DNA from: an uncultured Desulfuromonadales bacterium
GTDB taxonomy: Bacteria > Desulfobacterota > Desulfuromonadia > Desulfuromonadales > Geopsychrobacteraceae
DNA length: 5,411 nt
Direction: 5' to 3'
NCBI GenBank assembly: GCA_945788205.1
Contig: CALZLE010000399.1
Coordinates: forward strand, 1-5,411
The notes beneath the pieces are model-generated. The model saw nothing but the letters and a program-made list of their open reading frames with translations. It was not told the DNA's origin and made no database searches. A program made the translations under genes and the position numbers. Shown piece after piece: positions 1 to 5,411 of the stretch; within the stretch, counting starts at the first letter, position 1, and every line of letters begins with the position of its first letter.

Positions 1-126
1 AATCTGACTGCTCTTGGCCAAACGATCCATATTCGGGGTTACGGCCGCCTGCAGTGGGGTTTTCCCACCGAGTTCAGCCACCGGTTCGTCTGACATTCCA
101 TCACCAAGTAGAACGATATACTTCAT
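1..126 (-). CDS. apgM: Cofactor-independent phosphoglycerate mutase, archaeal type (N-terminal 42 codons, partial)
   Basis: The ATG at 126-124 opens a frame that continues past the left edge, so only the N-terminus is visible. The protein begins [15 protein letters not shown], followed by [10 protein letters not shown] and TPNMDRLAK. This pattern (a GDGM-(A/S)-D motif whose Asp is a metal ligand, then GKTPL-A and TPNMD-LA) is the hallmark start of the ApgM family of the alkaline phosphatase superfamily. These enzymes interconvert 3-phosphoglycerate and 2-phosphoglycerate in the cytoplasm using divalent metal and no 2,3-bisphosphoglycerate. The catalytic serine and remaining metal ligands lie outside the window. 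The gene follows xerD by 21 bp on the same strand and is probably co-transcribed with it. Related homoserine-kinase-like members share this fold, but the N-terminal motif fits phosphoglycerate mutase best. Confidence 0.93.
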   Translation of the reverse strand, partial: MKYIVLLGDGMSDEPVAELGGKTPLQAAVTPNMDRLAKSSQI

Positions 127-130
127 AAAA

Positions 131-136
131 TCCTCT
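131..136 (-). promoter_or_regulatory. Ribosome binding site of apgM
   Basis: Read on the minus strand, AGAGGA lies 4 nt before the ATG at 126-124. It falls in the 21-bp gap after the xerD stop, the only non-coding stretch of the window. It supports the chosen apgM start and suggests that apgM can initiate translation independently of xerD. Confidence 0.7.
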
Positions 137-147
137 AGTATAAAAAC

Positions 148-1041
148 TTAACCGCGCGGATGATAGCGCTGATGTATTTTCTTCAAACGCTCCTGAATCA
201 CATGCGTATAAATCTGTGTTGTCGAGATATCTGCATGCCCCAGCATTGTCTGTACGGCCCGCAGATCAGCACCATTTTCTAGCAAATGTGTGGCAAATGA
301 GTGACGCAACATATGCGGAGAAACATCATGGGTTATACCCGCCAGCAGAGCATAGCGCTTAAGGTTTTTCCAGAAACCCTGGCGCGACATCGATTTGCCG
401 AGGCGATTCAGAAAAACCTGATCGCATATGGATTCTCGCTGTATTTTCGGTCGCCCATTCTGCAGGTAATCTAACAAGATTTCAAGTGCAACCTCGCCGA
501 TCGGAATCAAGCGCTGTTTACTCCCCTTCCCGAAGGCGTTAACACAACCGATATCGAGTTTCAGGTCACCCAACCTTAAGCCAACCAATTCCGAGACCCG
601 CATTCCAGTGGCATAAAGGGTCTCGAGCATTGCTCTGTCGCGCAAAACCAAAGGACTGTCGCCCGCAGGGGCATTAAGCAACGAATCGACTTGTGCCTGC
701 GACAACAGTTTCGGTAGCGCCGGAACGGACCGTGGTGACTCAATCAGCGCTGTCGGATCAAGCTGCGTGTATTTTTCTCGCAACAAAAAACGATGAAACA
801 TCCGCATTGCACTTAAATTTCGTGCCCGACTGCGGGGAGATAAACCACTTTTTGTTAATGTTCCCAGATAAGCCAAAATCTGTGAATGTCCGATAGCAGC
901 AGGGTCGTCAATGCCCTGCTTCTCGACCAGGAAGCTGATGTAGGAATTCAAATCTCGACTGTAGGCTGAGAGTGTGTTTGCAGACAGGCCGCGTTCAACA
1001 TTCAGATAGTTGAGAAAAATATCAAGGTAGTGGTCCATCAC
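148..1041 (-). CDS. xerD: Site-specific tyrosine recombinase XerD
   Basis: A cytoplasmic recombinase that, with XerC, resolves chromosome dimers at the dif site near the septum, normally under FtsK control. The 297-residue length is close to that of E. coli XerD. Residues about 1-88 form the N-terminal SAM-like core-binding domain (VERGLSANTLSAYSRDL). Residues about 108-290 form the catalytic domain. The full catalytic set is visible: Arg148 (TGMRVSEL), Lys172 (GKGSKQR), His243 and Arg246 (HMLRHSFATHLLENGA), His269 (LGHADISTTQ) and nucleophile Tyr278 (IYTHV). DISTTQIYTHV is more XerD-like than XerC-like. The C-terminal tail after Tyr278 (about 19 residues) is of the kind that contacts the partner recombinase. 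The start is ambiguous: a GTG at 1041 abuts the glnD stop and an ATG follows at 1038. The ATG has a better-spaced GAG upstream and may be the true start (296 aa). It is not associated with integron or phage genes, so it looks like the housekeeping enzyme. Confidence 0.96.
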   Translation of the reverse strand: MMDHYLDIFLNYLNVERGLSANTLSAYSRDLNSYISFLVEKQGIDDPAAIGHSQILAYLGTLTKSGLSPRSRARNLSAMRMFHRFLLREKYTQLDPTALIESPRSVPALPKLLSQAQVDSLLNAPAGDSPLVLRDRAMLETLYATGMRVSELVGLRLGDLKLDIGCVNAFGKGSKQRLIPIGEVALEILLDYLQNGRPKIQRESICDQVFLNRLGKSMSRQGFWKNLKRYALLAGITHDVSPHMLRHSFATHLLENGADLRAVQTMLGHADISTTQIYTHVIQERLKKIHQRYHPRG

Positions 1042-1044
1042 CTA
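1036..1044 (-). other. glnD stop / xerD start junction (TAG-GTG-ATG)
   Basis: On the minus strand the glnD stop TAG (1044-1042) is followed without a gap by GTG (1041-1039) and ATG (1038-1036), both in the xerD frame. There is no strong separate Shine-Dalgarno. The weak GAG just before the stop is 6 nt from the ATG and 3 nt from the GTG. This arrangement suggests translational coupling, with terminating glnD ribosomes re-initiating on xerD. The coupling is inferred; the junction itself is read directly. Confidence 0.75.
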
Positions 1045-3735
1045 CTCAAGTCGTTTCAATAGCGTTTTACGAATTGTTTCGATCTTTTCCGGATCGGTGA
1101 TCTTCTGTTCAAAAATGTCACTGACATAAAAAACGTCTGCCGCCTGATCGACTTTGGTCGAAATTTTAGACACGGCAATATAAAGGCCTAGTTCGTTAAG
1201 TGTCCGGGTTATGTCGTATAAAAGACCAACCTTGTCGTTGGCAAAGATATCCAGAACTGTGTAACGGTCCGACACCTCATTGTCAAACTCGACCTTGTTT
1301 GGCCGCTTCGGCTTTTCACGTGTGCCCTGCAAATAGGTTGGAGCCTGAGCTTTCTCAACCAGATCCGCCACATAAATACGACCCTCTATGGCAGCAATCA
1401 GATCATTTTCAACCCGCTGCCATTTGGCCTCATTATCGACCACATCACCAATGGCACTATTGACCTGAAGAACATCGAGGACCGCACCGGTTTTTCGGGT
1501 GTGAATCTGAGCGCCCAAGATATTGATAGAATGCCCAGCCATAACACCAGTAATGAGTGAAAACAGGCCGGGAGAATCGATTGTTGCCAGGGTGAGCTCG
1601 GTGTAGCCAGCGTCCGGTTTCTGTTCTATCTGCATGGCTAGTGGATTTTTCCCTCGTCCGAGGGCAAGACGCAGATGTGGAATGATCTGACGAGAGCGGT
1701 AACTCAGCAGATATCGGGTCGAAAGGCTGTTGAGGGCACGATTGATTCTGCTGTCGGGATAATCTCCAGAGAGCGCTGCCCGAATTTTTCGTTTTCGATT
1801 TCGCGCTTTTTCGGAACGAACTTCTTGATAGAAATCCTTCTTCTCCAGAACGTCAAAGGTCTTTTCGTACAGTTCCTGAAGTAACTGCCCTTTCCATTCC
1901 GACCAGACATCAGGCCCAACAGCGCGCAAGTCTGAGAACGTCAGGAGATAGAGCATCCGCAAATTCTCACTCATTCCCATCAGTTCAGCAAATTGCGAAA
2001 TCATTTTCATATCATGCAGATCGCGGCGCTGTGAAATGTGGGCCATTTTCAGATGATGCTGGACAAGAAACTGCAGGCGATGTCGGTCCTCGCGATTAAG
2101 GCCCAGTCGACGGGCAATGGTCGGAACCATTGAGGCGCCCTGAGTACTGTGGTCCTTTCCACTCCCCTTGCCGATATCGTGAAACAGAATCGACAAAAGC
2201 ATCAGCTCACGCTTCTCGATGTTATTTGCGACATCGGTCAGCAGTGGGTAGTCGTCCGCATATTCGCCGTCCCACAATTTGCACATTTCTTCAACGGCAA
2301 AAAGCGAATGAATGTCGACTGTATAAATGTGATACAGATCGAACTGTACTTTGCAGAAAATGTTCTTAAATTCAGGGATAAAGGCGTTGAGTGCATGCAG
2401 GTGATGCATTTTACGTAAGGTTTTACCGACTCCTTTGGTGTGACGTAAAATCGCCATAAAGGAATCGCTCATCTGCCGGGAACGGCGGACCTTATCATTG
2501 ACCAGTGGTAAACTTTCGCGGATCATTGCTTTTAGCTTCAAGTTGAGTTTGACGTCGTGTTTCTGCGTCAACTCAAAAGCTTTCATGATCAAAGCCGGAT
2601 TTTTCTTAAACAGCTCTTCATTGCTGCAGCCAAGTTCACCTCGCCCAACGGTGAAACCATCTTCTAAATTGCGGCGGTTAAAGACACCCAGAAAGCCCTT
2701 TTGCAGTTTATCTCGTTGAGTTGCCTCAGAAATCAAACTGGTGGCCAGGTGCTCAACATAAGCAGCATGCTGATAATAATCCTGCATGAACAGTTCAACA
2801 GCCGATCCCTTGCGCCCATCTTCATAGCCGAAAGCTTCTGCTATCTGTCGCTGCAGGTCGAAAGAGATCTGGTCGCTTTTGCGCTGCCCCATGAAATGCA
2901 TATAGTTTCTGATCCGCCAGAGATAGTCGAGAGCAGAGCGGAATTCTTCAGCTTGTTGTTCATTGAGGATGCCCTTGATGACCAGTTCCTGCAAACTCGC
3001 CGCTTTGAATTTGACCCGCGCAATCCACAGACAGGAATGCAGATCACGGAGCCCTCCTTCACCCTCTTTCAGGTTAGGCTCGAGCACATAGACCGAGGAA
3101 CCGTATTTTTTGCGCCGCTCATTGTTTTCAATAATTTTTTGTTTGATAAATCTCTGAGATTCATGATTCAGAACGTAACTGCTGACTTGAATTCGAAAAC
3201 GACCAAACACATCGAGAGAGCCAGACAACAAGCGAGCATCAAGCAGAGACGTCCGAACGGTTGTGTCCTGGCAGTTGTCGATACAGTCTTTTGCGGAGCG
3301 CACACTATATCCGACATCCAAGCCCAAATCCCACAGCAGGTAAAGCATCCGATCAGAAATGATTTTGGCCGCTTGTTCGCCGGCGGGCTCGAAATAAAAC
3401 ATCAAATCGAGATCCGATTTAGGGTTCATCTCCTCACGACCATATCCACCCAATGCGATCAGCGCACATTGGCTCACCTCATCTGGATCAAGGTCGTAAC
3501 TGACAACCTGAAAAAGAATGTCATTAAGCTGATCGAATGCCGCTGTCAGCTCTTGAACAACCGCACGACCAGAAGCACCCTCTATGACGAGCTGTTTAAT
3601 CCGATCAAAGTGTCCATCAATAAAATCTTTGACACTCTCCAGAATTAACGGCCGTCGGGTCTCATAAGAACTGCCAGACAGCAGGTTTGCTGCGGTGAGT
3701 GACGTGTTGAGTTCTCTCGTAGTTTCAGTGGTCAT
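1042..3735 (-). CDS. glnD: Bifunctional [protein-PII] uridylyltransferase / uridylyl-removing enzyme
   Basis: The cytoplasmic primary glutamine sensor. It adds UMP to PII proteins (GlnB/GlnK) when glutamine is low and removes it when glutamine is high, steering glutamine synthetase and nitrogen gene control. The 897 residues match the usual length of about 890. The nucleotidyltransferase domain carries GGYGREEMNPKSDLDLMF (about 96-113), with catalytic Asp108 and Asp110. A GlnD-specific helical segment follows (EPNLKEGEGGLRDLH, 219-233). The HD domain for UMP removal spans about 470-610, with His476, His519-Asp520 (FHDIGKG), His560 and Asp602 (SDLRAVGPDVW). Two C-terminal ACT domains, the presumed glutamine sensors, lie at about 711-785 (DSPGLFSLITGVMAGHSINI) and 823-897 (NDKVGLLYDITRTLNELGLY). 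Both catalytic centres look intact, so both activities are expected. The ATG overlaps the amidase stop by 4 nt; an AAGG 10 nt upstream may serve as ribosome binding site. No PII or glutamine synthetase gene is adjacent. Confidence 0.98.
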   Translation of the reverse strand: MTTETTRELNTSLTAANLLSGSSYETRRPLILESVKDFIDGHFDRIKQLVIEGASGRAVVQELTAAFDQLNDILFQVVSYDLDPDEVSQCALIALGGYGREEMNPKSDLDLMFYFEPAGEQAAKIISDRMLYLLWDLGLDVGYSVRSAKDCIDNCQDTTVRTSLLDARLLSGSLDVFGRFRIQVSSYVLNHESQRFIKQKIIENNERRKKYGSSVYVLEPNLKEGEGGLRDLHSCLWIARVKFKAASLQELVIKGILNEQQAEEFRSALDYLWRIRNYMHFMGQRKSDQISFDLQRQIAEAFGYEDGRKGSAVELFMQDYYQHAAYVEHLATSLISEATQRDKLQKGFLGVFNRRNLEDGFTVGRGELGCSNEELFKKNPALIMKAFELTQKHDVKLNLKLKAMIRESLPLVNDKVRRSRQMSDSFMAILRHTKGVGKTLRKMHHLHALNAFIPEFKNIFCKVQFDLYHIYTVDIHSLFAVEEMCKLWDGEYADDYPLLTDVANNIEKRELMLLSILFHDIGKGSGKDHSTQGASMVPTIARRLGLNREDRHRLQFLVQHHLKMAHISQRRDLHDMKMISQFAELMGMSENLRMLYLLTFSDLRAVGPDVWSEWKGQLLQELYEKTFDVLEKKDFYQEVRSEKARNRKRKIRAALSGDYPDSRINRALNSLSTRYLLSYRSRQIIPHLRLALGRGKNPLAMQIEQKPDAGYTELTLATIDSPGLFSLITGVMAGHSINILGAQIHTRKTGAVLDVLQVNSAIGDVVDNEAKWQRVENDLIAAIEGRIYVADLVEKAQAPTYLQGTREKPKRPNKVEFDNEVSDRYTVLDIFANDKVGLLYDITRTLNELGLYIAVSKISTKVDQAADVFYVSDIFEQKITDPEKIETIRKTLLKRLE
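3732..3735 (-). other. ATGA overlap of amidase stop and glnD start
   Basis: The glnD ATG (3735-3733) shares bases with the amidase TGA stop (3734-3732), a classic 4-nt overlap. It implies that the two genes share a transcript and that glnD translation is at least partly coupled to the amidase. Confidence 0.85.
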
Positions 3736-5411
3736 CTTTTCGCGACCTTATCTATGGTTGCCGCGTAATTCCTGACACCTTTAACAATCGCATCTGCTAC
3801 GCGTTTTTGATAGGTTTTGCTCTTCAAGCGCTTCTCTTCACGCGAGTTGCTGATAAAAGCGGCTTCAACCAACACCGATGGCATCGTCGCACCAAGCAAT
3901 ACGTGGAAAGGACCTTGCCTGACACCAAGGTCTTTTATCTTGCTGTAATGAGGCCGCAATCCGGCAACCATCGCTTTTTGCACTTTTGCCGCCAGACGAC
4001 TCGATTCGTTGATTTTTGCATTCGCCATCAAATCGAAGAGTATCGCTTCCAAATTGCTGACATCCTGCAGCGAAGTTCCATTTTCACGCGCGGCAACCTC
4101 TGCAGCTTGATTGTTTTTCGAAAGATTTAAAAAGTAGGTTTCCAGGCCGTATACTTTTCTCGCTCTGCTGGCATTTGCATGCAATGAGATAAACAAATCA
4201 GCTCCGACACGATTGGCATAGGCAGTCCGCGCACGAAGTTCCAGAAAACGATCATCAGAACGGGTCAGCAAAACTTTGACCCCGAGTTGGTTGCGCAATG
4301 CCGTTGCCAAAGACTTCGCCATGCCGAGAGTGACATTTTTCTCCAAAACCCCGTTCGGCCCAACCGCTCCAGGATCTTTTCCGCCATGACCAGCATCGAC
4401 AACAATTAAACGAAGCCCCTTCCCCTTACTCTGCTGTGGCACGTGCAAAACCGGCTGTTGATTTGGAACCTGGTTGAGAATGTCTGCAATCGAATCGTCA
4501 TTTTTTCCCGCGCGGGCCGCATTGTTCTGCGATATTTTCTTTCCAGGCTTGGGTTTGCCGAGCAGATCAACAACTAGACGGTAGGGCTTTTCAAGATTGA
4601 CAAACTTGTATTCAGTCTCACGATAAAGGTCGAGGACTACGCGGGTCCGTTGTTCATCAAAGCGACTGGCGCGAACCCTTTGCACGAGTCCATTCAGGAT
4701 GGCAACATTCTGCTGCAATTCAGGAGAAAGATCGGTATAAAGCAGATCGAAATAAAGGCGTGGTTTATCACCTTTGAGAAGATGCGGTTTTGCGGCAACT
4801 GGTGCGCTTAAATCAAATACAACCCGGGTGTATTCGGGCCCACTCCAGTAACGGATTTTTTCTAAGCGGGGAGAGTCTGAAGATGCAGAATATGCTGTTT
4901 TTTTAACGGGAGGTGCCGGCTCTGCTGCTGGCTCAGGCAGGTAAAGCAAACGCTCTCTCGCTTTTTTGACATAATCACCTTGCGGAACCTGATCGACCAG
5001 CCAACGATAATATCGGTAAGCAGACTTTTGATCTTTTAATCGCTTTTCTGCGATTTGTCCGGCGGCATACAGAGCATCATCAGTCAGCTTATTGGCAGGG
5101 AAGCGATCGACCATTTCAAGATACTGACTTATCGCCTCGCGCGCGTCTTCCTGACCACCGGAAGCGAGTGATAAGCCGTCCCAGGCACGAGCTTTAAGAA
5201 ACATTGCTTTCGAAGCATATTTATCTGCCGGGTGCTGCGCAACGTAACGATCGAAGCGGCGGATAATTTTTTCCCAATTCGTCCTTTGTCTTTGCAGCTG
5301 TGAGGATTTAACCAAACGATGATAGTCATTGCGGATGGATGAATAGGATTCAGCTTCAGCAGATGACACTGGAATTAAAAAAACCATCAACAGGGTCAGG
5401 TACAATGGGAT
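3732..5411 (-). CDS. Periplasmic N-acetylmuramoyl-L-alanine amidase, TPR-AMIN-Amidase_3 (AmiC-like), 5' partial
   Basis: A zinc amidase that cuts the bond between N-acetylmuramic acid and L-alanine in peptidoglycan, typically to split septal wall during cell separation. Residues are numbered from the TTG at 5405. The frame is open to the right edge, and a hydrophobic stretch ending SSAEA at about residue 18 looks like a signal peptide. Its positively charged start is missing, so the true start lies outside the window and the TTG is not credible. Residues about 42-155 look like TPR-type helical repeats. A Pro/Ala linker follows (158-178), then an AMIN domain (about 180-283; RVVFDL, RVVLDL and RLVVDL strands) that usually targets the septum or wall. 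After a polar linker, Amidase_3 spans about 331-545, with zinc ligands His340 (DAGHGGKDPGA), Glu355 and His409 (SLHAN), and catalytic Glu514 (LVEAAFISN). An insertion at about 425-470 resembles the autoinhibitory helix of AmiA/B/C. First visible gene of the cluster. AmiB- versus AmiC-type is not decidable here, so no symbol is given. Confidence 0.95.
   Translation of the reverse strand: MPLYLTLLMVFLIPVSSAEAESYSSIRNDYHRLVKSSQLQRQRTNWEKIIRRFDRYVAQHPADKYASKAMFLKARAWDGLSLASGGQEDAREAISQYLEMVDRFPANKLTDDALYAAGQIAEKRLKDQKSAYRYYRWLVDQVPQGDYVKKARERLLYLPEPAAEPAPPVKKTAYSASSDSPRLEKIRYWSGPEYTRVVFDLSAPVAAKPHLLKGDKPRLYFDLLYTDLSPELQQNVAILNGLVQRVRASRFDEQRTRVVLDLYRETEYKFVNLEKPYRLVVDLLGKPKPGKKISQNNAARAGKNDDSIADILNQVPNQQPVLHVPQQSKGKGLRLIVVDAGHGGKDPGAVGPNGVLEKNVTLGMAKSLATALRNQLGVKVLLTRSDDRFLELRARTAYANRVGADLFISLHANASRARKVYGLETYFLNLSKNNQAAEVAARENGTSLQDVSNLEAILFDLMANAKINESSRLAAKVQKAMVAGLRPHYSKIKDLGVRQGPFHVLLGATMPSVLVEAAFISNSREEKRLKSKTYQKRVADAIVKGVRNYAATIDKVAKR
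5352..5411 (-). other. Signal peptide segment of the amidase (partial)
   Basis: The translation from the edge reads IPLYLTLLMVFLIPVSSAEA. This is a hydrophobic core followed by small residues that fit signal peptidase I cleavage after SSA or AEA. The n-region with its start codon and basic residues must lie upstream of the window. It indicates Sec-dependent (or, if twin arginines precede, Tat-dependent) export to the periplasm. Confidence 0.75.

Noticed and set aside
137..142. TATACT on the minus strand just before apgM, resembling a -10 promoter element.
   Set aside because: The best -35 candidate at suitable spacing matches only about half the consensus (CTATCA, 18 bp away). A transcript starting there would begin about 4 nt before the apgM ATG and lack the ribosome binding site.
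143..159. GC-rich palindrome CCGCGCGG followed by a T-rich stretch at the xerD end, as a possible terminator.
   Set aside because: The self-complementary part is only 8 bp with no room for a loop, so no stable hairpin forms. The next gene starts immediately downstream on the same strand.
148..1041. The tyrosine recombinase as a mobile-element, phage or integron integrase.
   Set aside because: Length, motifs and the DISTTQIYTHV signature match housekeeping XerD. The flanks are conserved core genes, with no attachment repeats, tRNA or cargo genes.
2701..3648. A 315-codon open frame on the + strand, antisense to glnD.
   Set aside because: Its codons are in exact register with glnD codons, so it stays open simply because glnD lacks TTA, CTA and TCA codons there. 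The translation has no recognisable domain, and glnD on the other strand is a clear full-length family member.
3807..4130. A 107-codon + strand frame opposite the amidase catalytic domain.
   Set aside because: It is also codon-register antisense to a conserved catalytic region, with no recognisable family and no convincing independent start.

Overview
The window is a stretch of one tightly packed gene cluster read entirely from the minus strand. Nearly every base is coding, and the only real intergenic gap is 21 bp (127-147). In transcription order (right to left) it holds: a periplasmic N-acetylmuramoyl-L-alanine amidase whose 5' end runs off the window (3732-5411); glnD, the bifunctional uridylyltransferase / uridylyl-removing enzyme acting on PII proteins (1042-3735); xerD, the site-specific tyrosine recombinase for chromosome dimer resolution (148-1041); and the first 42 codons of apgM, an archaeal-type cofactor-independent phosphoglycerate mutase (1-126).

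Organism: a Gram-negative bacterium of intermediate GC content. The amidase has a signal peptide, an AMIN domain and an Amidase_3 domain with a regulatory insertion, and GlnD has the full-length proteobacterial architecture. ApgM-type phosphoglycerate mutase next to XerD and GlnD suggests the former Deltaproteobacteria, for example the Desulfuromonas/Geobacter/Pelobacter group. This placement is inference from gene content and protein flavour, not from a database comparison.

Layout and coupling: the amidase stop and glnD start overlap by 4 nt (ATGA). The glnD stop TAG is followed directly by a GTG-ATG tandem start for xerD. apgM follows xerD after 21 bp with its own Shine-Dalgarno-like sequence. 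I see no convincing promoter, terminator, RNA gene, mobile element, CRISPR array or long repeat. The genes are therefore probably co-transcribed from a promoter beyond the right edge.

Functionally, the amidase and XerD both act at the division site, in cell-wall splitting and chromosome dimer resolution. GlnD reports glutamine status to PII, and ApgM belongs to glycolysis/gluconeogenesis. All visible catalytic residues are intact. I found no evidence of a novel system; the points of mild interest are the domain make-up of the amidase and the tight junctions.
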